A stretch of 5,299 bases of DNA, taken from Bacteroidales bacterium (GTDB taxonomy: Bacteria > Bacteroidota > Bacteroidia > Bacteroidales > P3). A program made the translations under genes and the position numbers. Location of the stretch: positions 1-5,299 of the forward strand of contig DUQY01000288.1 of NCBI GenBank assembly GCA_012837565.1, read 5' to 3'. A model generated the notes under the pieces. The model was given only the letters and a program-made list of their open reading frames with translations, ran no database searches and was not told the DNA's origin. Of this stretch, positions 1-5,299 are shown piece after piece. Position 1 is the first letter of the stretch. Each line of letters begins with the position of its first letter.

Positions 1-1065
1 CATCTTAACAGATGCAAGGTTAGTTGAAGTCTCCACAAAACCTGGTATTTCTCTACTCATAGATAAAACACCGTGAGGAACTGCATATAAAACATTTAAT
101 AAATCATCTTGAGTCATTTCATCAATAACCTCTTCTGGACAAGGAACTTCCTCTATCTTAACTTGAAGGTTAGGCTCTGTTGAACGGAATTCAAAACGAA
201 TATCCTTATTATACTGCTCAACCATTTCAATCATTTCTTTTGCATCACCCTCTCCAACAACCACAACTGCATTAGCCTCACGTGCAATTGCATTTCTTAA
301 ATTTCCTCCCTCAAAGCTTGCAAGAGCATATACCATAGTCTTGTCAATTGACCAAAGTATCCTATTCAAAACCTTATTAGCATTAGCTAAGCCCTTGTTG
401 ATATCATCTCCTGAGTGTCCACCCTTACCTCCTAAAACAGAAATCTTATATGCCTTTCCCTCTGGAGCCTCTTCTGTTTCATAAGGTATTTTAGCAAGAG
501 TGTCTTTTCCACCAGCACAACCAATAAATAATTCTCCCTCATCCTCTGAGTCAAGATTTATTAGAATACGGCTTTTTAAAATATCTGGACTCAGTGCCAT
601 TGCTCCTGAAAGACCAGTTTCTTCATCAACAGTGAAAAGACATTCAATATTACCATGCTCAATATCATCTGAATCTAAGATAGCTAAAGCAATAGCCATT
701 CCAATGCCATCATCAGCACCAAGAGTTGTCCCCTTTGCTTTCAACCAACCATTTTCAACATAAGCCTCAATAGCATCTTTATTGAAATCAAAAACTTTAT
801 CACTATTCTTCTCACAAACCATATCCATATGCGACTGTAAACATACCCAAGGCTTGCTCTCATAACCCTTTGTTGCAGGTTTTCTAATTATTACATTACC
901 TATTTCGTCACGAACGGTTTCAAGTTTTCTTGTCTCTCCCCAATTCATCAAATAAGCAATAATCTTATCTTCTTTTTTAGAAGGACGTGGTATTTCAAGT
1001 ATTTCAGCAAAGTATTTAAACACTTTTTGTGGCTTTAAAGCCTTTAATTCTTCGTTCATAATCAT
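1..1065 (-). CDS. pepD: PepD, aminoacyl-histidine (Xaa-His) dipeptidase, 3' end cut by the window
   Basis: This is a cytosolic M20-family metallodipeptidase (PepD, carnosinase-like) that hydrolyses Xaa-His and other dipeptides with two metal ions. The frame is open from the start to base 1, giving 353 codons from the ATG at 1057-1059. An in-frame ATG at 1063-1065 adds two residues and cannot be excluded. Using the shorter start, visible motifs are QSHMDMV (H77 metal ligand, D79 catalytic), GADDGIG (D116 bridging ligand), DEETG (E146 general base, E147 ligand), NLDSEDEG (D170 ligand), GGHSGDD (H215) in the lid domain, GGNLRNAI around 251-258, and PGFVETSTNL near 339-348. PepD proteins are usually about 485 residues, so roughly 130 residues, including the last metal-ligand His, lie outside the window. 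All essential residues in view are intact. It follows the tRNA-Arg gene but has its own promoter beyond that gene's terminator. Confidence 0.93.
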   Translation of the reverse strand, partial: MIMNEELKALKPQKVFKYFAEILEIPRPSKKEDKIIAYLMNWGETRKLETVRDEIGNVIIRKPATKGYESKPWVCLQSHMDMVCEKNSDKVFDFNKDAIEAYVENGWLKAKGTTLGADDGIGMAIALAILDSDDIEHGNIECLFTVDEETGLSGAMALSPDILKSRILINLDSEDEGELFIGCAGGKDTLAKIPYETEEAPEGKAYKISVLGGKGGHSGDDINKGLANANKVLNRILWSIDKTMVYALASFEGGNLRNAIAREANAVVVVGEGDAKEMIEMVEQYNKDIRFEFRSTEPNLQVKIEEVPCPEEVIDEMTQDDLLNVLYAVPHGVLSMSREIPGFVETSTNLASVKM

Positions 1066-1101
1066 TTTATTTTAAAAGTTAACAAATATCATTTAAGCTT
1101 T

Positions 1102-1132
1102 CAAAGATAAAGATTATTTTTGGTTGGGCAAT
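1102..1132 (-). promoter_or_regulatory. Predicted Bacteroidota-type promoter of pepD
   Basis: On the minus strand, TATCTTTG (1102-1109) matches the TAnnTTTG -7 consensus. Exactly 19 bases upstream is ATTG (1129-1132), a 3 of 4 match to the TTTG -33 element. Transcription would begin near 1095 and leave a leader of about 30 nt. The site lies downstream of the tRNA terminator, so pepD should be transcribed on its own. This is a pattern match without experimental support. Confidence 0.6.
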
Positions 1133-1150
1133 GAAATAAGGAATAAAAAC

Positions 1151-1193
1151 AAAAAAAAAGACATTAAAACTAAGTAAATAGTAATAATGTCTT
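1151..1193 (-). terminator. Intrinsic terminator of tRNA-Arg
   Basis: A perfect 9-bp inverted repeat, AAGACATTA (1158-1166) and TAATGTCTT (1185-1193), encloses an 18-nt loop. Read on the minus strand, the hairpin runs straight into a run of T residues (the A-run 1151-1159), as an intrinsic terminator does. The stem is AT-rich and the loop is long, so it is moderate in strength. A separate T6 run (1195-1200) sits between the tRNA 3' end and the hairpin. No comparable T-run follows the hairpin on the plus strand. Confidence 0.7.
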
Positions 1194-1201
1194 CAAAAAA
1201 G

Positions 1202-1275
1202 TGACCTCGATAGGATTCAAACCTGTAACCTTCTGAGCCGTAATCAGATGCACTATTCAATTATGCTACGAGGCC
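1202..1275 (-). tRNA. tRNA-Arg, anticodon ACG
   Basis: The 74-nt minus-strand sequence folds as a full cloverleaf. The acceptor stem GGCCTCG/CGAGGTC has one G-U pair. The D-stem is GCAT/GTGC, the anticodon stem TCTGA/TCAGA, and the loop TTACGGC carries anticodon ACG, followed by variable loop AGGTT, T-arm and discriminator A73. ACG means arginine; A34 would be deaminated to inosine by TadA so that it reads CGU, CGC and CGA. CCA is not encoded and must be added after transcription. Oddities: the D-loop has GA where G18-G19 is expected, the T-loop is TTTGAAT rather than TTCGAAT, and the T-stem ACAGG/CCTAT has a C50-A64 mismatch. The first two compensate as an A19-U56 pair. A promoter and terminator on either side suggest a working gene. 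Confidence 0.93.
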
Positions 1276-1287
1276 GTTTTGAGAGTG

Positions 1288-1318
1288 CAAAAATACAAAA
1301 GTTTTAGTCAATCACAAA
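1288..1318 (-). promoter_or_regulatory. Predicted promoter of tRNA-Arg
   Basis: The minus strand carries TTTG (1315-1318), a 19-base spacer, then TATTTTTG (1288-1295). Both elements match the Bacteroidota housekeeping sigma consensus (TTTG, about 19 bases, TAnnTTTG) completely. Initiation would fall near 1281, only about six bases before the mature tRNA 5' end at 1275. This is the best-formed promoter in the window. Confidence 0.78.
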
Positions 1319-1378
1319 ACATAGAATGAATTTCTTTTGTTTTTAATAGTAAATCTTTATAAAAAAAGAATAGAAAAC

Positions 1379-1915
1379 CTATAAACCCACTCCATAAACA
1401 AACTCATAAAGCTCCGTTATAATCTCTTCTATAGGATTGGTTTCCAGTATTTTCTTTTCGTAAATCATAAGCTTTAACTCAATAGGATTCTTTTCTTTTG
1501 AGTACGGAGGTTGAAGATAAAAATAATCTAATAATTCAAAATCTAATCCCTCATAAAACCTAACCCTTTTCTTGGTCATTTCGTCCAAAGGAGGTTCCAC
1601 CTCAATAATAATTGGCATCTTTATGCTATCAATAAGAGTCTTTATAATCTCTTTTCCCTTGCCCTTAAATCTTTCATTTTCATCAATAGCGAAATGCTCA
1701 ATATATATATAATCTTCAAAATACCAAATACTTATAATGCCAATCGGTTTTGGCGTATCCAAAGAGTCAATAATAAGAAAGAAGTCAAAATCCTTAGTCT
1801 CAATTAACTCAAAGTTAATTTCAAAATCCCTTCTCTCATTTTCAGGGAAAGCACTTTCATATAACCCTTTTGCATAATCCTTATACTCCGAATGCTGTAA
1901 AAACTCTAATCTCAT
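1379..1915 (-). CDS. GNAT-family N-acetyltransferase, substrate unknown
   Basis: This 178-residue soluble protein is most likely a GCN5-related N-acetyltransferase, which moves acetyl from acetyl-CoA to an amine. Residues 71-95 look like GNAT motif A: the strand YIEHFAID, then ERFKGKGKEI, where R82, G85 and G87 fit the Q/R-x-x-G-x-G/A loop that holds the CoA pyrophosphate, then a helix. RVRFYEGLDFELL (117-129) resembles motif B, with the Y/F-x-x-x-G-F-type turn seen in this fold. The N-terminus has the usual helix with SAFPENERRDF (21-31), common in small GNAT proteins of this group. No signal peptide or membrane segment is visible. Length is typical for a single-domain GNAT. The start at 1913-1915 is about 14 nt below a predicted transcription start. 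The gene stands alone between the array-bearing gap and tRNA-Arg, so context gives no hint of the substrate. I do not recognise a named gene. Confidence 0.85.
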   Translation of the reverse strand: MRLEFLQHSEYKDYAKGLYESAFPENERRDFEINFELIETKDFDFFLIIDSLDTPKPIGIISIWYFEDYIYIEHFAIDENERFKGKGKEIIKTLIDSIKMPIIIEVEPPLDEMTKKRVRFYEGLDFELLDYFYLQPPYSKEKNPIELKLMIYEKKILETNPIEEIITELYEFVYGVGL

Positions 1916-1935
1916 AAATCAAATTTAAAAACAAA

Positions 1936-1943
1936 CAAAGATA
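1936..1943 (-). promoter_or_regulatory. Predicted -7 box upstream of the GNAT gene
   Basis: TATCTTTG on the minus strand matches TAnnTTTG exactly and is identical to the boxes of pepD and ppdK. A matching -33 TTTG at the ideal distance is not present (TTTT at 17 bases is the nearest), so this promoter is less certain. It predicts a start near 1929 and a leader of about 14 nt. Confidence 0.5.
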
Positions 1944-1997
1944 TGAAATAAATATCAGTAAAAAGACTTATCAAAATCAGGAGTTGAGTTTTGTGAA

Positions 1998-2164
1998 AAA
2001 AAGGTGGATATAAATAAAAAAAGGTGGGACATAAATTTAAAAAAGTGGGATATAAATTTGAAAAGATGGGGTCTTAATAAAACGCCGTTTTAATTTCTTG
2101 AATCTTCGTTTTATTTTTTTATTCTGGCGTTTGGGTAAATTATTATAGCGTTTTAATTTTGTCT
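1998..2164. repeat. Degenerate array of eight units with 21-bp period
   Basis: Eight consecutive units begin at 1998, 2018, 2039, 2060, 2081, 2102, 2123 and 2144; one is 20 bp and the others 21 bp. The first four (plus strand) are an A-tract, then G-R-TGG(G), then mostly ATAAAT(TT); their TGG words start at 2005, 2025, 2046 and 2067. Units two and three are near identical, while unit four is diverged. The last four share CGTTT at 2086, 2107, 2128 and 2149, exactly 21 bp apart, usually followed by T-rich sequence. The array therefore changes from A-tracts to T-tracts in the middle. There are no unique spacers, so it is not a CRISPR. Its function is unknown; phased A/T tracts two helical turns apart could bend DNA or place a repeated protein-binding site. 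Confidence 0.65.
2078..2092. repeat. 15-bp palindrome at the centre of the 21-bp array
   Basis: TAAAACG and CGTTTTA are perfect inverted copies around a single C. The dyad sits where the array switches from A-tract to T-tract units. It is too tight to be an RNA hairpin without opening its inner pairs, so a DNA-binding dyad is the likelier reading if it functions at all. Confidence 0.5.
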
Positions 2165-2259
2165 TGTTTTAGGGCTTGTTTTTTGAATAGTATTAGAAAA
2201 TTGGAAATGAAATTAAAACTACTTGAAGATGTAATTTTATTTTGCCAGACCCTAAAACA
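2165..2259. repeat. Pair of 10-bp inverted repeats bracketing 75 bp
   Basis: TGTTTTAGGG (2165-2174) and CCCTAAAACA (2250-2259) are perfect reverse complements. The left copy abuts the end of the 21-bp array. The bases just outside do not form an obvious target-site duplication, and the interior holds no transposase, so calling it a mobile element is not justified. Confidence 0.5.
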
Positions 2260-2272
2260 TGTTGAGAAAGTT

Positions 2273-2296
2273 ATAATAGTTTGATATGACTATTAT
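2273..2296. repeat. AT-rich hairpin with 8-bp stem
   Basis: ATAATAGT (2273-2280) and ACTATTAT (2289-2296) are perfect inverted copies around an 8-nt loop. No T-run follows on either strand, so it is not an intrinsic terminator. With so little GC in the stem it would be weak as RNA, and it may be a by-product of base composition. Confidence 0.4.
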
Positions 2297-2380
2297 TACA
2301 AAACATGGTAAAATGATTAGTCAAAGTTAGGAAAGAAAGCTCTACGAAATTGAAACGAAAATTCGTTAAGCTGAAAACAA

Positions 2381-2423
2381 AGAAAAAGGCTGAAATGAAT
2401 TATTAAGTTCAAATCAGCCTCTT
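2381..2423 (-). terminator. Intrinsic terminator of ppdK
   Basis: About 50 nt after the ppdK stop, the minus strand reads AGGCTGA, a 2x2 internal mismatch, TGAA, an 8-nt loop, TTCA, the other side of the mismatch, and TCAGCCT, followed by TTTTTC. The paired arms are 2414-2420 with 2387-2393 and 2408-2411 with 2396-2399. The GC-containing base and following T-tract make this a convincing Rho-independent terminator. On the plus strand the following bases are only partly T-rich and no plus-strand gene approaches, so it serves ppdK. Confidence 0.82.
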
Positions 2424-2471
2424 ATTATGTTAGTTGTATAAGCTATTAGTTTTTAGCTTTTACTTCTTAGT

Positions 2472-5198
2472 TTATTTGCTTTCCTTAATTGCTGCTTGAG
2501 CTGCAGCCAAACGTGCTACTGGAACACGGAAAGGTGAACAAGAAACATAGTTCATTCCTGCTTTATAGAAGAATTCAATTGATGCTGGATCTCCACCATG
2601 CTCTCCACAAACACCAACTTTTAGGTTTGGTTTATTTTGACGTCCTCTTTGAACTCCAAATTCAACCAATTGTCCAACACCTTCTTGGTCTAGTGTTTGG
2701 AATGGATCGAATGGAAGGATTTTCTTGTCTTGGTATTCACTAAGAATAGTGTTTACGTCGTCACGAGAGAATCCAAATGTCATTTGAGTAAGGTCGTTTG
2801 TTCCGAAAGAGAAGAAGTCTGCAATGGTTGCAATTTCGTCAGCAACAAGTGTAGCTCTTGGAATTTCAATCATTGTTCCATATAGGTAATTGATTTGAGC
2901 ATCCATTCTCTTTTCAACATCTGCATGTACTATGTCGCAAATGTCTTTTTGGTGTTGAAGTTCAGTAACAGAAACAGTTAATGGTACCATGATTTCTAAT
3001 CTTGGATCATTACCTTCTTTTCTTAGTTCTGCCTCTGCTTCAAACAATGCATCAAATTGAGTAGCACTAATTTCTGGATAAACAATACCAAGACGAACTC
3101 CTCTTAGTCCCATCATAGGGTTAACTTCGTCAAGTGCATCAATCCTATTCATTATCTCTTGATGAGATATGTTAAGTGCTTTTGCAATTTCTTTTTGTTT
3201 TTCTTCTGTATGAGGTAAGAATTCGTGAAGTGGTGGGTCAATTAGACGGAAAGTAACTGGCTTGCCATTCATTACTTTCATTGTTCCCTTAACTGCCTCT
3301 TTAATATAAGGATGTAGTTCTGCTAAGTATTTCTTTCTTTCTTCAGTGTCTTTTGAAAGAATCATTTTTCTTAGTATATTAAGTGGAGCCTCTGCGTTTT
3401 GTCCGTAGAACATATGCTCAATTCTAAATAGACCAATACCTTCTGCACCAAAAGCAATTGCTTGCTCAGCATCTTCTGGGGTGTCAGCATTTGTTCTAAT
3501 TCCCATTGAACGGTATTTGTCTACAACTTTCATGAAGTGTTGGAATAATGGATTCTCAGTAGCATCTATCATCTCAATTTCTCCATCATAAACATATCCT
3601 CTTGTGCCATTTAAGCTAAGAGTATCTCCTTCTTTATAGGTTTTTCCTGCAATAGTTACTGTGTTATCATTCATATTAATATGAACTGCTTCACAACCAA
3701 CAATACAGCATTTTCCCCATCCTCTTGCAACAAGTGCTGCGTGAGAGGTCATTCCACCTCTTGCAGTTAAGATACCATTTGCTGCTCTCATTCCTTCAAC
3801 GTCTTCTGGATTTGTTTCTTCACGAACCAAAATACATTTGATACCGTCCTTTTCCATTTCCATTGCTGCTTCACTTGTTAGGGCAATAACTCCAACTGAT
3901 CCACCAGGACCTGCTGGTAAGCCTTTTGCAATAACTGTGTTTTTAGCTTCGTCTTTTGAGTCAAGAATTGGGTGAAGAAGTTCGTCTAGTTGATCTGTTG
4001 AAACACGGTTGATTGCTTCTTTTTCACTAATTATTCCTTCTTCAAGCATATCCATAGCCATTGTCATTGCTGCAACACCAGTACTTTTTCCAATACGGCA
4101 TTGTAGCATATAAAGTGTACCATCTTGAATAGTAAACTCTATATCTAACATATCTCTATATGCTTTTTCTAAAATATCACGGATTTCGCAAAGCTCTCCA
4201 TAGGTTGTTGGCATACTTTCTTGCATTGAAGGAAGATGCTCATTTTGACTATTACGAGTGTCTGCGTTTAATGGGTTTGGAGTACGAATACCTGCAACAA
4301 CGTCTTCACCTTGTGCATTAACTAACCATTCACCATAAAATTGGTTTGCTCCAGTTGCTGGGTTACGAGTGAAAGCTACTCCTGTTGCAGAGCTATCTCC
4401 CATATTACCAAATACCATTGCTTGAACGTTTACTGCTGTTCCCCAATCGTCTGGAATTCCTTCAATTCTTCTATATGATATTGCTTTCTTTCCGTTCCAA
4501 CTCTTAAACACAGCTTTTATTCCTCCTTCTAATTGAGCATTTGCATCATCAGGGAATTCTGTTCCGATAGTTCTTTTAATTGTTGTTTTGAAAGTTTCAG
4601 CCAAAGCCATTAGGTCTTCAGTTGTTAGGTCTGTATCTATCTTATATCCTTTTGATTTTTTGTAATCATCAAATATATCATCTAAAATACGACGGATACC
4701 AACACCATTTGTAGGTTCAAGCCCTTCAGCTTTTTCCATAACAACGTCAGCATACATCATAATTAAACGACGATAAGAATCATAAACAAAACGAGGATTA
4801 TTAGTTTTTTTGATTAAACCAGGGATTGTGTTAGAAGATAATCCTAGGTTAAGAACTGTATCCATCATGCCAGGCATAGAGCTTCTTGCTCCAGAACGAC
4901 AAGATAATAATAAACAATTTTCGCTGTCATTATATTTCATCCCCATCACATCTTCAGTCTTCTTTAATCCTTCCCAAACCTCATCCATTAAGCTTTCAGG
5001 TAAGTTGCAATCGTTTGCATAATAATCTATACAAGCCTCTGTTGTGATTGTTAAACCTGCAGGAACGGGAAGCCCCAACAGACACATCTCAGCCAAATTT
5101 GCTCCTTTACCACCTAATAAATTCTTCATGTCAGCTTTTCCTTCAGCAGTTTTGCCACCAAAAGAATAAACATACTTCTTTACGTTTGCCATTTTCAT
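2472..5198 (-). CDS. ppdK: Pyruvate, phosphate dikinase
   Basis: This cytosolic enzyme interconverts pyruvate + ATP + Pi and phosphoenolpyruvate + AMP + PPi; in anaerobes it may work in either direction. The 908 residues are complete, slightly longer than the 874 of the Clostridium symbiosum enzyme. The ATP-grasp domain (about 1-375) has GGKGANLAEM (K31), CRSGARSSMPGMMDTVLNLG (R101) and the E354/Q366 metal and nucleotide site. The swivelling domain (about 390-530) has GGMTSHAALVARGWG with the phosphorylated H486 and, two residues before, T484, the position used for regulatory phosphorylation in plants. The C-terminal PEP/pyruvate barrel (about 545-905) has R592, R651, MIEIPRA (E778), FGTNDLTQMTFGFSRDD (D802) and CGEHGGDP (C864 acid/base). 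These separate it from PEP synthase. GLFRIEHMF at 589-597 differs from the common GLCRTEHMF. The start at 5196-5198 is used; an in-frame ATG at 5190-5192 (M3) is an alternative. Promoter and terminator imply a monocistronic unit. Confidence 0.97.
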   Translation of the reverse strand: MKMANVKKYVYSFGGKTAEGKADMKNLLGGKGANLAEMCLLGLPVPAGLTITTEACIDYYANDCNLPESLMDEVWEGLKKTEDVMGMKYNDSENCLLLSCRSGARSSMPGMMDTVLNLGLSSNTIPGLIKKTNNPRFVYDSYRRLIMMYADVVMEKAEGLEPTNGVGIRRILDDIFDDYKKSKGYKIDTDLTTEDLMALAETFKTTIKRTIGTEFPDDANAQLEGGIKAVFKSWNGKKAISYRRIEGIPDDWGTAVNVQAMVFGNMGDSSATGVAFTRNPATGANQFYGEWLVNAQGEDVVAGIRTPNPLNADTRNSQNEHLPSMQESMPTTYGELCEIRDILEKAYRDMLDIEFTIQDGTLYMLQCRIGKSTGVAAMTMAMDMLEEGIISEKEAINRVSTDQLDELLHPILDSKDEAKNTVIAKGLPAGPGGSVGVIALTSEAAMEMEKDGIKCILVREETNPEDVEGMRAANGILTARGGMTSHAALVARGWGKCCIVGCEAVHINMNDNTVTIAGKTYKEGDTLSLNGTRGYVYDGEIEMIDATENPLFQHFMKVVDKYRSMGIRTNADTPEDAEQAIAFGAEGIGLFRIEHMFYGQNAEAPLNILRKMILSKDTEERKKYLAELHPYIKEAVKGTMKVMNGKPVTFRLIDPPLHEFLPHTEEKQKEIAKALNISHQEIMNRIDALDEVNPMMGLRGVRLGIVYPEISATQFDALFEAEAELRKEGNDPRLEIMVPLTVSVTELQHQKDICDIVHADVEKRMDAQINYLYGTMIEIPRATLVADEIATIADFFSFGTNDLTQMTFGFSRDDVNTILSEYQDKKILPFDPFQTLDQEGVGQLVEFGVQRGRQNKPNLKVGVCGEHGGDPASIEFFYKAGMNYVSCSPFRVPVARLAAAQAAIKESK

Positions 5199-5248
5199 TA
5201 ATTATTTAATTAAATATCTATACATTATAGTTAATATCAATCTATTAT

Positions 5249-5270
5249 CCCTAATATTTATAACTTAGGG
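5249..5270 (-). promoter_or_regulatory. Stem-loop in the ppdK 5' leader
   Basis: CCCTAA and TTAGGG form a perfect 6-bp stem (5249-5254 with 5265-5270) around a 10-nt AU-rich loop. It lies 5-7 bases downstream of the -7 box, so the hairpin would be at or within a few bases of the mRNA 5' end. Such a 5'-terminal hairpin can protect an mRNA from decay, or the dyad may be an operator; neither is shown here. Confidence 0.45.
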
Positions 5271-5274
5271 CTTG

Positions 5275-5282
5275 CAAAGATA
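5275..5282 (-). promoter_or_regulatory. Predicted -7 box of ppdK
   Basis: TATCTTTG on the minus strand matches TAnnTTTG exactly. The -33 element, expected about 19 bases further upstream, would fall past the right edge (around 5302), so only half of the promoter can be judged. Initiation would be near 5268-5270, giving a leader of about 70 nt before the ATG. Confidence 0.6.
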
Positions 5283-5299
5283 CAAAAAAACAATATTAA

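Larger units (their letters stand above)
1916..2471. other. Intergenic region between ppdK and the GNAT gene, no convincing gene
   Basis: This 556-base stretch is strongly AT-rich and no long frame is open on either strand. From low to high coordinates it holds the GNAT -7 box (1936-1943), an array with 21-bp spacing (1998-2164) with a central palindrome (2078-2092), a 10-bp inverted repeat (2165-2174 with 2250-2259), an 8-bp AT-rich hairpin (2273-2280 with 2289-2296), a 14-bp near-palindrome (2354-2367, AACGAA/TTCGTT around AA), and the ppdK terminator (2381-2423). A 25-codon ATG frame on the plus strand (2207-2284) exists but has nothing to support it as a gene. Confidence 0.75.

Noticed and set aside
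500..763. Plus-strand 87-codon open frame
   Set aside because: It lies wholly opposite pepD, whose conserved motifs fix the minus strand as coding. Its translation is Ser/Pro-rich antisense with no recognisable domain.
1202..1275. tRNA-Arg as a pseudogene
   Set aside because: All stems but one base pair form, the elbow change is compensated, and both a consensus promoter and a terminator are present, so a functional gene is more likely.
1370..1382. Possible terminator of the GNAT gene (ATAG/CTAT stem followed by T-rich sequence on the minus strand)
   Set aside because: The stem is only four AT-rich base pairs and overlaps the stop codon, too weak to call.
1998..2164. Possible CRISPR array
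   Set aside because: The units are directly adjacent with no unique spacers, vary in sequence, and no cas gene is in the window.
2169..2178. The decamer TTAGGGCTTG also occurs at 5265-5274, on the other side of ppdK
   Set aside because: Several identical 10-mer pairs are expected by chance in 5.3 kb, and the two copies sit in different contexts (only one is next to a promoter box).
2381..2423. The ppdK terminator acting on both strands
   Set aside because: The plus-strand flank is only partly T-rich and no plus-strand gene approaches it.
2489..2885. Two overlapping plus-strand open frames of 84 and 62 codons
   Set aside because: Both are antisense to the conserved C-terminal barrel of PpdK, including CGEHGGDP and FGTNDLTQM, and have no family resemblance.
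4810..5022. Plus-strand 70-codon open frame
   Set aside because: It is antisense to the conserved nucleotide-binding region of PpdK and shows no independent coding signal.
2472..5198. PEP synthase (ppsA) as an alternative to ppdK
   Set aside because: The GGMTSHAALVARGWG, MIEIPRA and FGTNDLTQMTFGFSRDD motifs and the 908-residue length with the long N-terminal nucleotide domain match pyruvate, phosphate dikinase.

Overview
The window looks like ordinary chromosomal DNA from an AT-rich member of the Bacteroidota, probably an anaerobic Bacteroidales-type organism. Three things point there. Each gene has a TAnnTTTG box (the Bacteroidota -7 element) just upstream. Clear Shine-Dalgarno sequences are absent. 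The tRNA gene does not encode its CCA end. The species cannot be named from this sequence.

All four genes lie on the minus strand, so transcription runs from high to low coordinates. ppdK (2472-5198) encodes pyruvate, phosphate dikinase. It has an upstream promoter box, a leader of about 70 nt with a stem-loop at its predicted 5' end, and a good intrinsic terminator. Next is a 556-base gap (1916-2471) with no convincing gene but with an unusual array of 21-bp period. Then come a GNAT-type acetyltransferase (1379-1915), a tRNA-Arg(ACG) gene (1202-1275) with its own promoter and terminator, and the first 353-355 codons of pepD (1-1065). PepD is a cytosolic M20-family aminoacyl-histidine dipeptidase that runs off the left edge.

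The genes appear to be separate transcription units rather than an operon. PpdK interconverts pyruvate and phosphoenolpyruvate using ATP/AMP and Pi/PPi. PepD would release amino acids from dipeptides. Both suit an anaerobe using peptides and central C3 intermediates, but the sequence shows no direct functional link between the genes.

I see no new multi-gene system. The points most worth a second look are the 21-bp array at 1998-2164 with a central palindrome, the tRNA-Arg with an apparent A19-U56 pair in place of G19-C56 plus a T-stem mismatch, and the 5'-terminal stem-loop of the ppdK leader.
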